A stretch of DNA of 61,717 bases from Flavobacteriales bacterium (GCA_022361195.1 JAKSBJ010000231.1:1-61717); one strand, 5' to 3'. Positions 25,271-34,681 are shown, numbered from the stretch's first letter. Notes: generated from the sequence alone by a model not told the origin. Numbers and translations are program-made.

Positions 25271-27208
25271 ATGGATAAAAGGAACTTACTTTGGTTAATT
25301 ACTTTTTTTATATCAACCATATCTCAGGCCCAAACGCTTGATTTTGGTTTGGAATTAAAAGCAAATACTAACACTGCTCAGCTACAACCTCTCGACAATG
25401 GTAGTGGATCACAATATACCAAACCTGGGTTTTATGATAATGATCCTTATACGATTCGACTCCCGGCCAGAAATTTTGAATTTGTAAGTGATGATGGTCA
25501 ATTGGTATTTGGCCGATGGGATGAAGTGACTGTTAACCAAAATTTTGAAATTCCTCTTTCTGTTCGTTTTACAACCAAAAAAAACTGGTTTTTTAATGTG
25601 AAGTTTAGTAGTGCCAAATTTCGTTTTGATTACAATGGGTCGCTTTTTAGAGGAGGCGATTATTATCAGGATCAATATGGCACCTTTGATGATTATTTAG
25701 TGAATTACGGAGGCTTGTATGATAGTTCAATCGTCAACTTAAATGATGATATTGTTTATAATGATACTACTGCCTTTATTAGCTGGTATAATTATCAAAT
25801 TGAAGCAGATCCTTATTCACAGTCTGAGTTAAGGCATGTGGAAGAAGTGAAATTTTATTCAGGATACCTGGGGTTTGGGTATAAATTTTTAAAGCATAAA
25901 ATCATTCATCCTTACTTTAATTTAGGAGTAGGCTTTAGGTTGTTTGTTGGAAACCAAAAAAGGAGACATTTTGAAATTATAGATGATTTGAATGGAACTT
26001 CTTTAACCCGGCAGGATTTGTTGCCGATTGCTGGCGAAATAGAGTTGTTTAGCGGGAATGCTTTTTCAACAAGAATTGAATTAGGAGCAGAGTTTTATCG
26101 CTATTATGTGGGAGCTTCATTTGAGAATAGTTCTTTGTTTGAAAATGATAGAGTTAATCAAAACATTGGAAATTTTGGAAGTACTATTGCAGGAGTAAAC
26201 ACCTTTAGTTTTATGTTGGGAATGAATTTATTTTCTCATGATTTGCATACTCAATCTAACCAAAAGGATATTTACACTGAAGAATTTAGTAGTCTTTCAT
26301 CTCAGTTGGATAAGAATCGGAAGTGGAGTTTTGGTGTTAGGGTAGAGGCTCCGGTATTGAGCTTTATGGACAATTTTGGACGTTATGTAATTGGAGACTT
26401 TAGAGATAATTTGGATCCCGAATCGGAAGAACTGGATTTGAGTTGGCAGATTTTAGGCTTTGAAGAAATTACAAAAATTGATTGGACACCAAAACTAGAG
26501 TTAGGCCTTAGATATAGTCCTTATCGACGATTAGAGACTGAATTGGAACTGGGGCTTTCGCAACTACAGTATGATACGGAAGTAATTGAATTACGAGCTT
26601 TGGTAGATATAGATAGTTTGGGTAATTATGTTTATAGCCCAGGAGAGGCCTATGTTAATTCACATGTTTTGCGAAATAAGTTTTTGAACGCTTCGGCCAA
26701 TCTTAACCTTTATTATTCGGTAGTAAATAATGGTTTGGTAGACTTTAAACTATTTGGTGGAGTGGGCTTCAATTACATTATACCCCCATTTAGAGAGGTA
26801 GAACGTGAATTTGGGGTAAACGGAAGTGGGGATGATTTGTATTCTTCCTTTTTTGATTATTACTGGAATGGAACGACGGATATAGCGACAGGTTATACCT
26901 GGTTCTCGGACTATGAAGGACCTATGGGACTCAATTTTGAAGCTCAGGAGTATCTTGAATCTCTCGAAAATGCAGGAACAGGTTCCTTAGAAGGCTGGGA
27001 GCGATATAAGCAAGATTATTATTTCACCTTAAGTCTTGGTACAGAGGTTGAATTGAACCGCTTTTTATTAGGAGCTTCTTATGAGTTTACAGTATCAGAA
27101 GCGGTTGATAACATATTGATCAAAAAGTATAATAAGTTCAACTTTTCTCTAGGGTATTTACTGTTCACCAAAAACAGAATCAACGAAAGGCTTAAATCAG
27201 ACTTTTAG
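25271..27208 (+). CDS. Large outer-membrane beta-barrel protein, unknown function
   Basis: Protein of 645 residues from the ATG at 25271 (a GTG six bases earlier is in frame but the ATG sits at the head of the signal MDKRNLLWLITFFISTISQAQ). The body is rich in aromatic, Gly and Asn residues with alternating strands: FEIPLSVRFTTKKNWFFNVKFSSAKFRF, YSGYLGFGYKFLKHKIIHPYF, SFMLGMNLFSHDL, FTLSLGTEVELNRFLLGASYEF and a C-terminal FNFSLGYLLFTKNR. This fits a 20-plus-strand outer-membrane barrel, with no SusC/TonB motifs seen. Its TAG overlaps the opposing caspase gene's stop in TTAG. Function unknown. Confidence 0.7.
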   Translation: MDKRNLLWLITFFISTISQAQTLDFGLELKANTNTAQLQPLDNGSGSQYTKPGFYDNDPYTIRLPARNFEFVSDDGQLVFGRWDEVTVNQNFEIPLSVRFTTKKNWFFNVKFSSAKFRFDYNGSLFRGGDYYQDQYGTFDDYLVNYGGLYDSSIVNLNDDIVYNDTTAFISWYNYQIEADPYSQSELRHVEEVKFYSGYLGFGYKFLKHKIIHPYFNLGVGFRLFVGNQKRRHFEIIDDLNGTSLTRQDLLPIAGEIELFSGNAFSTRIELGAEFYRYYVGASFENSSLFENDRVNQNIGNFGSTIAGVNTFSFMLGMNLFSHDLHTQSNQKDIYTEEFSSLSSQLDKNRKWSFGVRVEAPVLSFMDNFGRYVIGDFRDNLDPESEELDLSWQILGFEEITKIDWTPKLELGLRYSPYRRLETELELGLSQLQYDTEVIELRALVDIDSLGNYVYSPGEAYVNSHVLRNKFLNASANLNLYYSVVNNGLVDFKLFGGVGFNYIIPPFREVEREFGVNGSGDDLYSSFFDYYWNGTTDIATGYTWFSDYEGPMGLNFEAQEYLESLENAGTGSLEGWERYKQDYYFTLSLGTEVELNRFLLGASYEFTVSEAVDNILIKKYNKFNFSLGYLLFTKNRINERLKSDF

Positions 27209-30150
27209 TGAATTATAAAATCGTTGACCAAATTCTCCACACGTGAAGTAGGGGTTTGACGACCTCCGGTAATTCGATTCACTGACCGAATTAAGTAAGT
27301 GTGTAGTTCGGACACCATGATTTTTTTATCTCGGTTCAAATCAGCATCTCCACTCATCAAACCATTGAGCAAAACATAGGTAAATACTCCATTGCTCCAA
27401 CTTTCGCCTTCCATAGCAAATTCACCGCCACCAGCTGATGATAAAACGGATGAACCATTACTTTCTCTTACGTCAGCAAAGGTGATTTTAGATAATTCAA
27501 ATGAATTAACTTCATTTACATTTTTTACGGTTGTTCCAACCGCTCTAAAAACCAAATCTCCATCCTCAGTAGTTTGTGAATTATCAGCCACTACCTCCGT
27601 CTTGTCTATTTCTCCCGAGTGACAAGCATCTACAAACATTAGCTTCTTTCGGCTTTTGGTTTGATCGAGTAAATCTTCAAAGAAGTGGAAAGGAATTCCT
27701 GATTTTTCAGGAGCAGAAAAGTCCATGTCGTAAGTGGCAATGAAATAATCTAAATCCGTATTTAAGACACCATGGCCGGCAACAAAAAGAATCACAACAT
27801 CATTTTCTTTAGCTCCAGCAATGAAATCACCTAGCTGCTCAACCTGTGATTTAGTGACTTCTTCATTGACCATTTTTTTAATGTGTACTTCATCAAACAC
27901 TTTGCTTTTGTCAAAAAATGCAGCTACATCATTGGCGTCTTTTTCGGCAAAGTTCAAGTCAAAGTCCGATTGCTGATATTTAGAGCATCCCAGGCTGATC
28001 AAATACAAATCGGAAGAAACATCTTTTTCTTTAGAAACAATGTTATAAGTCTTTTTAAAAGATGAAATTCCTTTTTGATTACTCACATAAAATTTAAGTA
28101 CATTTTTACCGGGATTTAATCGAACCGAATCTTCATAGGTGAATGATTTTCCTTGAATCGATTTTCCGTTTTTTCCAAAAACCGGGACACCGTTCACCAG
28201 CAAGTTATAAGTGGCCAATTCTTCTTCCATATCCTCTGCTTTAAGTTGGTAATGGAAATAACCATTATAAGAGGTAGTTGAAGTAATTCGATTAATCTGA
28301 AGGTGAGGAATGTTTTCGCTGTTTTGTAAATCCCCTTCCTGTAGTCCTAGTTTTGATAGTCGTTTTTGATAAGCTAAGTTGTAGTTTTTAACCGTTTTTG
28401 ATTCAATGTAGGGGAGACGGTCAAAGACAAGGTCCGGTCGGTTATATCTCAAGTCAAATTGATCAAATGAGAATAAGTTCCCGCGAGAAATAAAACCAAT
28501 GTGGTCCAAAGCTCCTTTAGAGGCGAAGTAATAATTCTCCGGGCTCAGATAAACAAAGTCAGAACCTCCAAAAGCCCCAAAGGTGCATAGCAATTCTCCA
28601 TCTTCTAAATCCCAAAACTTAATCATTCCGTCCCAGCTTGAAGTAGCAACAAAATTGTACTTTTTATTAATAGCTACAGAGGTTATTTTATCGGTGTGTC
28701 CCGTTTCTACTTTAAAACGAAAAGCTTGTTTGTGTTTGGCTTTAACGTAGAGTTTATTGCCTTCAATACCAGCTTGTAAGGTTCCTAGTTCATCTAATAA
28801 AAGATTATCGTTCATTAAACTTTCCATTTTTGGATGCTCTTCATTTTTAAATGCCTGAATGTAATCCGTTACCTTTTTTGATTTTTTGTTAATCTCTTTA
28901 AGCATGATGCTATTTTGCTCATGATTCCAATAAAGCTTAACATCTTTCAGGTAATTGTAAGTACCTTCTTCGTCAATAGATTGTCGTAATAAGAGCAGAT
29001 TGAATTCACTCTCCTGTTTATTCTGGGTAGCCATATCCGTCAATAAAAACTCCCATCCCTTTTCAATTTGAAATTGACTCAATTGAGCTCGATTGGCAAT
29101 AGAGTAGTTGGTTAATAGGTTGGTTTGTCGAACAAAGCCATTGGCAAAACCAATGATAATATCTTCGTCATCTTCACTAAAAGCAATTTGGTTGAGACGA
29201 TAGATATTTGATTCAAAACTTCGCACCATCTCCTTCCGCTTTAAATCCCACAAAATGATGCGCTTATCCAGTCCTGCTGAAATTAAATGTTTTCCATCCT
29301 TATCTACATCCAAAGCTCTAATTCCTCTGAGATGTGCTTTTAAAACAACCATTTTAAGCCAGTTGTTTCGTTGAAAAACGACGATTTCAGCTTCGTCCGT
29401 ACTTCCAATAATATAATCATCAGTAATTCGTAGGGCGTTAAAAGAGTTCCATTCACTTTTATTGGTTGATCCTTCTGTTTTATTCTCAAAAAAATCATAG
29501 TGAATAATTCCGCCGTTTTCGGTAGCATAATAAAGGCTTTTGCTGTCTTCATTAAACACCATGTCATTGATAGAGGCAAAGAATTTAGAAACAATTAGTT
29601 CTTTGTCGGGAGAGATAATATAGGCCACGCTTTCATCTTTTCCTCCAACCGCTAACCATTTACCATTATCCGAGAACTGAAGACTGTTAAACATGTTTCC
29701 AGCAAGAAGATCAAGTCGCTTTGTACTTTCTGATTGTAAATCGAAAATGGCTAATCCTGTTCCACAAATTGCCAGGCGATCATTTTGTGGATCCATGGCA
29801 ATTCCTCCTAAAGGAAATTCAAATTTGATACGTTTCAGTTCTTTGCTTTCCTCCACATCCCAAACAATAAGATTACTATCTAAGGATACACTATAAATAA
29901 TGTTCTTTTCAGGATGAAAGACTAAGTCTGTGACTTTATCCTTATGTCCAACTAAGCTTCCAAATTGTTTTCCGGTTTCAACATGCCAAAGGGCAATTTT
30001 GTTGTCAGAAGATCCACTGGCAATTAAAGAATAATCATGGTTATAATCAAGTGTGTTAACAGTAGATGAATGTCCTGTTTGCACACTCAAACGAACTTCT
30101 TGTGCAAAGAGAGTAGGAGAAATAAGCAATAAAAGCAGTAGAAGTCTCAT
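27205..30150 (-). CDS. Exported WD40-repeat caspase-like (peptidase C14) protein
   Basis: Protein of 981 residues. Signal peptide MRLLLLLLLISPTLFAQ. Residues about 20-345 and 480-545 carry WD40 blades (ASGSSDNKIALWHVETG, SVSLDSNLIVWDVEE, SAGLDKRIILWDLKR, ATSSWDGMIKFWDLEDG), split by a non-WD insert. A beta domain (about 615-705) leads to a caspase/metacaspase domain from residue 714: SLYLISLGCSKY-like DLYLISLGCSKYQ, FVAGHG with catalytic His near 793, and FVDACHSG with catalytic Cys near 843; both dyad residues are intact. Family members cut after basic or acidic residues; specificity is unknown. The signal implies a periplasmic or surface location. Confidence 0.85.
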   Translation of the reverse strand: MRLLLLLLLISPTLFAQEVRLSVQTGHSSTVNTLDYNHDYSLIASGSSDNKIALWHVETGKQFGSLVGHKDKVTDLVFHPEKNIIYSVSLDSNLIVWDVEESKELKRIKFEFPLGGIAMDPQNDRLAICGTGLAIFDLQSESTKRLDLLAGNMFNSLQFSDNGKWLAVGGKDESVAYIISPDKELIVSKFFASINDMVFNEDSKSLYYATENGGIIHYDFFENKTEGSTNKSEWNSFNALRITDDYIIGSTDEAEIVVFQRNNWLKMVVLKAHLRGIRALDVDKDGKHLISAGLDKRIILWDLKRKEMVRSFESNIYRLNQIAFSEDDEDIIIGFANGFVRQTNLLTNYSIANRAQLSQFQIEKGWEFLLTDMATQNKQESEFNLLLLRQSIDEEGTYNYLKDVKLYWNHEQNSIMLKEINKKSKKVTDYIQAFKNEEHPKMESLMNDNLLLDELGTLQAGIEGNKLYVKAKHKQAFRFKVETGHTDKITSVAINKKYNFVATSSWDGMIKFWDLEDGELLCTFGAFGGSDFVYLSPENYYFASKGALDHIGFISRGNLFSFDQFDLRYNRPDLVFDRLPYIESKTVKNYNLAYQKRLSKLGLQEGDLQNSENIPHLQINRITSTTSYNGYFHYQLKAEDMEEELATYNLLVNGVPVFGKNGKSIQGKSFTYEDSVRLNPGKNVLKFYVSNQKGISSFKKTYNIVSKEKDVSSDLYLISLGCSKYQQSDFDLNFAEKDANDVAAFFDKSKVFDEVHIKKMVNEEVTKSQVEQLGDFIAGAKENDVVILFVAGHGVLNTDLDYFIATYDMDFSAPEKSGIPFHFFEDLLDQTKSRKKLMFVDACHSGEIDKTEVVADNSQTTEDGDLVFRAVGTTVKNVNEVNSFELSKITFADVRESNGSSVLSSAGGGEFAMEGESWSNGVFTYVLLNGLMSGDADLNRDKKIMVSELHTYLIRSVNRITGGRQTPTSRVENLVNDFIIH

Positions 30151-30245
30151 CTATTCAGTGAATTATAACTAAAGTTAATTAATTAGACTCAAAAAGTATC
30201 TCGCCCTTACGAACTTTCATGAATGAATTGACCAAATCAATAAAA

Positions 30246-30761
30246 TTAAGTGGCGGATGAGACTATTTTTGTTTCGGAAAAATGATCATATAAACTACTT
30301 TTTCCCTTGCTTTTAACCACACTTATGAGGTAAGCGAAAACAATTATTTGAGGAAGTATTAACAGGATTGAAATCCAAACCGGAAGTTCGATCTGTTGAT
30401 GATAGTAGTAGAAGAGCCAATGAATTCCGGTATGGGCAATTTCCCAGGGTAAAAATTTTAAAATATTCCGTAATCCTACTTTTTTCTTTTGTGATGGATT
30501 AACTGCAATGACTTTTAGCTTCATGATTCTCTTCCCTAAGGTTGCTCCATATTTTCCCCTTTCGCTTAAATAGAAATAAAAGAAGACTGGAAGGGTAAGA
30601 GTGAAAAATCCTAATAGTTGCCCTTTTACAGGAGAGATAAATGAAGTGTCTTTAGCAAGTGAATCGAATAAAAAAACAGAAATGAAAATTAAAATTCCAA
30701 TGTAAGTTAGAACAATTAGATAATCAATGAAATAAGCTATGATTCGCTTAATAGAAAACAT
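30246..30761 (-). CDS. RDD-family membrane protein
   Basis: Protein of 171 residues. The ATG at 30761 shares its A with the TGA of the upstream helicase gene (TGATG), which indicates coupling. The sequence begins with the RDD signature (MFSIKRIIAYFIDYLIVLTY, Arg-Asp pair seen as IDY), has three membrane segments (LTYIGILIFISVFLF, LGFFTLTLPVFFYFYL, WISILLILPQIIVFAYL) and contains GATLGKRIMKLKVI, the conserved RDD core. RDD proteins are suggested to act in transport or ion homeostasis; nothing specific can be assigned here. Confidence 0.8.
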   Translation of the reverse strand: MFSIKRIIAYFIDYLIVLTYIGILIFISVFLFDSLAKDTSFISPVKGQLLGFFTLTLPVFFYFYLSERGKYGATLGKRIMKLKVIAVNPSQKKKVGLRNILKFLPWEIAHTGIHWLFYYYHQQIELPVWISILLILPQIIVFAYLISVVKSKGKSSLYDHFSETKIVSSAT

Positions 30762-32083
30762 CAATCTTGTTTCTTAGGTCGGTTTTGATCGTTTTTTGGC
30801 CTTTTTCCTTTGTTATTATTCGGCTTTGGTTTTTGACCGTTGTTATTATTTCCCTTCTTTTTGTTTTTGGGATTAAATTTCTTCTTGCCTTTATATTTAT
30901 TGTATCGTGGCTTTTTTCTTCTGTTTCCTGATGATTCTCTCCATTTAGGGCCTTCACCCATTTCTTCGGGAAGGGGGAGTTTTGGAACTGGATCTTCAAT
31001 GAGACGTTCAATTTTTCGGAGACGATGAAAGTCTGATTCGTTCACCAGGGTAAAAGCTTCTCCTTTTGTATTGGCTCGGGCTGTTCTACCAATTCGGTGA
31101 ACATAATCTTCCGGATCTGGTGGAACGTCGTAATTGATCACCATGTTAATCTCTTTGATGTCAATTCCACGACTCATTACATCTGTTGCTACTAAAATCC
31201 GAATTCGTCTTGACCTAAAACCGCGAAGAACTTCCTCTCTTGACTCCTGATCTAAATTAGAAGACATACCCTTTGATGCATAACCAGCTTTTCGTAAAAA
31301 CTTTACAATATCACTGACTTTACTCTTGGTTGAAGTAAAAATGATAATGCTCTCATAATCTGGTTTTTGATCGAGAATGTGCTTGAGAACATCATTTTTT
31401 TGAGTGTCAAAAACCAAATAAGCATTTTGAGTAACGCCCTTAGCTGGTTTAGACACTGATAAGGTAACTTCAGCTGGGTCGGTCATAATCTTTACGGCCA
31501 ACTGTCGAATGTTTCTTGGCATTGTAGCCGAAAACATCAAGGTTTGTCTCTTTTTAGGAAGATGGGAAATGATTTTACGAATATCCTCGTAAAAACCCAT
31601 ATCTAGCATTCGATCTGCTTCATCTAAAATGAGATGTTCTACATCATCAAAATTGACATATCCTAAATTGAGGTGTGAGATGAGCTTTCCAGGAGTAGCT
31701 ACAATAATGTCTGTTCCTTTGGTTAAAGCCGTTTTTTGCTGATCCCAGTCTTTACCGTCTCCACCACCATAAACAGCTTTTGAACCTACAGAAACAAAGT
31801 ACGAGAGTCCCTGAATTTGTTGTTCAATTTGAATGGCCAATTCTCGGGTAGGAACAATCACTAAGGTATTTACTGAACTTTTTGACCGATTAGCTAATTT
31901 ATTGAGAATGGGTAAAATAAAAGCGGCAGTTTTCCCAGTACCAGTTTGGGCACAGGCAATTAAATCTTTATTTTTTAGGATCAGAGGAATAGCTTTCTCC
32001 TGAATTGGAGTTGCATTTTCAAATCCCATATAGGAGATGGCTTCGAGTAATTGATCGTTTAAGCCAAAGGAGTCAAATTTCAT
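30761..32083 (-). CDS. DEAD-box RNA helicase (RhlE-like)
   Basis: Protein of 440 residues with the full DEAD-box motif set: Q motif region FGLNDQLLEAISYMGFENATPIQ, motif I AQTGTGKT, Ia PTRELA, Ib TPGKL, II DEAD, III SAT, IV IIFTSTKSK, V DVMSRGID and VI HRIGRTAR. The C-terminal ~75 residues are a Lys/Arg/Asn/Gly-rich tail, a usual RNA-binding extension. It unwinds structured RNA in ribosome assembly or mRNA turnover, helpful in the cold. It lies 42 bases after the SiaB-like gene and overlaps the RDD gene, so all three probably share one transcript. Confidence 0.9.
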   Translation of the reverse strand: MKFDSFGLNDQLLEAISYMGFENATPIQEKAIPLILKNKDLIACAQTGTGKTAAFILPILNKLANRSKSSVNTLVIVPTRELAIQIEQQIQGLSYFVSVGSKAVYGGGDGKDWDQQKTALTKGTDIIVATPGKLISHLNLGYVNFDDVEHLILDEADRMLDMGFYEDIRKIISHLPKKRQTLMFSATMPRNIRQLAVKIMTDPAEVTLSVSKPAKGVTQNAYLVFDTQKNDVLKHILDQKPDYESIIIFTSTKSKVSDIVKFLRKAGYASKGMSSNLDQESREEVLRGFRSRRIRILVATDVMSRGIDIKEINMVINYDVPPDPEDYVHRIGRTARANTKGEAFTLVNESDFHRLRKIERLIEDPVPKLPLPEEMGEGPKWRESSGNRRKKPRYNKYKGKKKFNPKNKKKGNNNNGQKPKPNNNKGKRPKNDQNRPKKQD

Positions 32084-32125
32084 TGGATTTGAAGGTACAC
32101 TTTTTTTATTAGTTTGGAGACGAGG

Positions 32126-33211
32126 CTATGAATTGTTTTGAGGAGTAATTTCAATTCCCATGATAAGATAAGTACCAATGGAATCATGTTCAACCTTAAT
32201 GTCAATGGTATTCATGAGAGTTCGACGCATATCAATCAAGCCTAAGGATGGGGAAGAGGTCTCTGAGGTTTCAATGGTTTCCTGATACATCATATCCAGT
32301 TCATCTTTGGATAGTTGATTAAGCTCATCGGCTTTCGCCAGAATTTCCTTCCCATCTCCTTCAATGTAATTTCCGGTACAGAGGTAATACCCACTGTCGG
32401 TGTGAGAAATAAGAAATAGTCCATTTTGACGACCAAATGAAGCTGCAGCATGACTGGAAACATTTTGCATCATTTCAATGGCCATGGTGTAAATTTTGAA
32501 GCCCATTGAGGAATTCTCCGTATTACCATTGTTTTCTAGCAATTTAATCATTGGACCAATTAAGTCCTGACTGAATTCACCCTTGTAAACAAACAAAATA
32601 TTGTGACCTGTTATAAGATCGTAGAGCTTACGATTGTCATTAATGACCATTGGATTAGCCAACTGTTCGGCCGGAGCCTCTTCGTCAACAATGAGGTCTA
32701 TTTGTAGATTGAAAGCATACAACTCATCGTTTAAATCAATGAATTGTGTTTGGATAGGACGTCGAGATTTTTTAGCCATTTCAATCAATCCCAATCCGGC
32801 ACCACCTTTATCCGTCAGTTTTCCTTCATTGAGTACAGTACGGTAATGTTCCTTTAATTCATCATCATCCAAACGATTGAGGTTAGAGATGCTCTCATCA
32901 AGGTAAATATAGGACTCACGGGTAATAACATTAGAAGAAAAAATGTGTAAAAAAGGATCTACTCCGCGAACTCCAAATAAACCTGAATGTTTATTCCCAA
33001 GTTCGTTATCTCCATGTCGAATGATGTTTTGAAAACTTTCCGAAATCAAAAATGCCATCCTTCTTTTTGTCTTTTTAGCGACATCATAGTTGGCAATAGA
33101 AATGAGCTTATCCGTAAAACGATCATCAAAATCCCCATGATAATACATGCAGATTCTATCTCGATCAAAGATAGCCCGAAATTCACCAATGATAGTAACT
33201 ATATTAGACAT
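32126..33211 (-). CDS. Tandem SiaB-like GHKL double-domain kinase
   Basis: Protein of 361 residues with two successive SiaB/DUF6272-like ATPase domains. Domain 1 (about 10-175) has an N box in SESFQNIIRHG (Glu58, Asn62) and a full G box GGAGLGLIEMAKKS near 136-149. Domain 2 (about 195-355) has an N box AIEMMQNVSSHA (Glu246, Asn250) and a reduced G box SPSLGLIDMRRT lacking the GxG. SiaB-type proteins phosphorylate an anti-anti-sigma-like partner and control aggregation or biofilm formation; they are usually single-domain, about 180 residues. No SiaA, SiaC or SiaD partner is nearby. The second domain may be regulatory. Confidence 0.7.
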   Translation of the reverse strand: MSNIVTIIGEFRAIFDRDRICMYYHGDFDDRFTDKLISIANYDVAKKTKRRMAFLISESFQNIIRHGDNELGNKHSGLFGVRGVDPFLHIFSSNVITRESYIYLDESISNLNRLDDDELKEHYRTVLNEGKLTDKGGAGLGLIEMAKKSRRPIQTQFIDLNDELYAFNLQIDLIVDEEAPAEQLANPMVINDNRKLYDLITGHNILFVYKGEFSQDLIGPMIKLLENNGNTENSSMGFKIYTMAIEMMQNVSSHAAASFGRQNGLFLISHTDSGYYLCTGNYIEGDGKEILAKADELNQLSKDELDMMYQETIETSETSSPSLGLIDMRRTLMNTIDIKVEHDSIGTYLIMGIEITPQNNS

Positions 33212-33287
33212 TCAACGACAGCCAGAAAGTTTTAATAAATTTAACATAAAATTGCGTAGAATCATTTTAAACTACGGAATATTTTTA

Positions 33288-33313
33288 ACCTTCTCACTTT
33301 CAGTGAGAAAGGT
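33288..33313 (-). promoter_or_regulatory. 5'-leader hairpin of the SiaB-like operon
   Basis: Arms CCTTCTCACT and AGTGAGAAAGG pair around a 3-base loop with one bulged base; the TCTCACT/AGTGAGA core is a perfect 7 bp. It lies about 7-33 bases after the predicted -7 element and roughly 75 bases before the ATG at 33211, so it would form at the very 5' end of the mRNA. It could stabilise the transcript or bind a regulator. A terminator role is unlikely because no T tract follows on the minus strand. Confidence 0.5.
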
Positions 33314-33320
33314 AGGTTTT

Positions 33321-33352
33321 CAAAGTTAGGGAGATTTAAAAAGCTCTTCAAA
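33321..33352 (-). promoter_or_regulatory. Promoter TTTG-N20-TAACTTTG for the SiaB-like operon
   Basis: On the minus strand TTTG (complement of 33349-33352) is followed after 20 bases by TAACTTTG (complement of 33321-33328), a near-ideal Bacteroidota promoter. The leader to the ATG at 33211 would be about 105 bases, the longest confidently predicted leader in the window. Confidence 0.65.
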
Positions 33353-33411
33353 ATCTGTTTTTTACTTCCTTTTTTTCAGCATTATAGCTATCTGAATTTC
33401 AATTTTTTCTC

Positions 33412-33428
33412 TTTTTTGAATCAAAAAA
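33412..33428. promoter_or_regulatory. AT-rich palindrome in divergent promoter region
   Basis: TTTTTTGA and TCAAAAAA are perfect 8-base inverted arms around a single A. It lies between the SiaB-like promoter and the epimerase gene at 33487. It could be an operator, but an AT-rich palindrome of this kind can arise by chance. Confidence 0.25.
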
Positions 33429-33486
33429 ATGAGAAATAGTATCGTACCGAATATTTAGCTAATTTAGGCGACTTAATAGAGCTACT

Positions 33487-34638
33487 ATGGAATCTACTTC
33501 GACGGATAAATTTTACAAGATTAATCGAATCTTGAGCTGGGCATTCTTTTTGGGAGCAATTGCTCTTTTAATCATTGCTGGAACTTTTCATTATATGAGT
33601 TCGGTAATGGCTGAGAAGGTCGAACAATTAAAACAGCTTAAACTTAGTTTAGAAGAGATCAACATGTACGACCAAAAGATGTTGGACATGAGGGCTATGA
33701 CGTATTTGATGATTAAGATCATCGCTTATGCTGCGGGGGGACTATTCCTGATCAATATCGCAATGGCAGCGATGAAACGTTCCAAGAAGTATGCTTTGAA
33801 TGCTTTGTTGATTATTGCTATAGGAGGAACAGCTTTCGTTTACAACAAAAAGGTGTTTTTTCACATGAAGCTAAAGCCCATTGAAGATGTCAATGGAGTT
33901 CAGTTCTTTTATTACGGATATCAATACGACACACATATAGGTTATCAGCGAAATCCGCTCTTTATTGCAACTCAGTCTATTGATTATTATGAGGCTTATA
34001 AAGAAAATGGGGATGGAGAAAGTTTAACGTATTTCAACAATACCATTGATTGGTTAATGGATCACAGAACCATTGAGGGAGATGCAACTTATTATACTTG
34101 TGACTTTTATTTGTTGGCTTATGATGAACAGGCACCATGGAGATGTGGATTGGCAAATTCAAGAGTCATTTTGGCACTCAAACTAGCGCATGAGCATACA
34201 CAAGATCAAAAGTATCTGGATGCTGCTCAAAGCTCTTTGTATTCGTTCACCATTCCGGTTACTGAAGGTGGTTTAACAAAAAAACTATCTGATGATAGTT
34301 GGTGGTATTGTGAATATCCAAAGCGCAACAATGAAAGTCCAATGGTGTTAAATGGAATGTTGTCCATTTTAATAGCCATGCATAAATACCATGTTTACAG
34401 TGAAGATCCATTGGCAAAAGAGTTATTTGATAAGGGAATTGTAGCTTTAAAGAGTAAACTTCCTGAATTTGATAACAATGGTAATTCGTATTACGATTTA
34501 CGTAAAAAGCCAGCATCTAAAGATTATCACAAAATTCATATCAGTTTGCTGAATCAACTTTACGAAATCTTACCAGATGAGATGTTTAAGAGCTATAGTG
34601 ATAAATGGCAGGCTTATGCCAATGAAAATGGCTTTTAA
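33487..34638 (+). CDS. Membrane-anchored D-glucuronyl C5-epimerase-like protein
   Basis: Protein of 383 residues with three N-terminal membrane helices (ILSWAFFLGAIALLIIAGTF, LMIKIIAYAAGGLFLINIAMAA, LNALLIIAIGGTAFVY) and a C-terminal domain resembling the heparosan C5-epimerase catalytic barrel: IGYQRNPLFIATQSIDYY, APWRCGLANSRVILALKLAH, and the conserved C-terminal SPMVLNGMLSILIAMHKY block. Eukaryotic and some bacterial members convert D-glucuronate to L-iduronate inside a polysaccharide. The substrate here is unknown and the fusion to three helices is unusual. A possible -7 (TAATTTAG, 33460-33467) precedes it. The next gene is a glycosidase-like lipoprotein. Confidence 0.7.
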   Translation: MESTSTDKFYKINRILSWAFFLGAIALLIIAGTFHYMSSVMAEKVEQLKQLKLSLEEINMYDQKMLDMRAMTYLMIKIIAYAAGGLFLINIAMAAMKRSKKYALNALLIIAIGGTAFVYNKKVFFHMKLKPIEDVNGVQFFYYGYQYDTHIGYQRNPLFIATQSIDYYEAYKENGDGESLTYFNNTIDWLMDHRTIEGDATYYTCDFYLLAYDEQAPWRCGLANSRVILALKLAHEHTQDQKYLDAAQSSLYSFTIPVTEGGLTKKLSDDSWWYCEYPKRNNESPMVLNGMLSILIAMHKYHVYSEDPLAKELFDKGIVALKSKLPEFDNNGNSYYDLRKKPASKDYHKIHISLLNQLYEILPDEMFKSYSDKWQAYANENGF

Positions 34639-34681
34639 ACTATCACCTTAAAATGCAATAGGATTTTAAACTGGTTTATCT

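Noticed and set aside
30748..31011. Minus-strand frame of 87 codons at the helicase 3' end
   Set aside because: Alternative frame of the low-complexity Lys/Asn-rich helicase tail.
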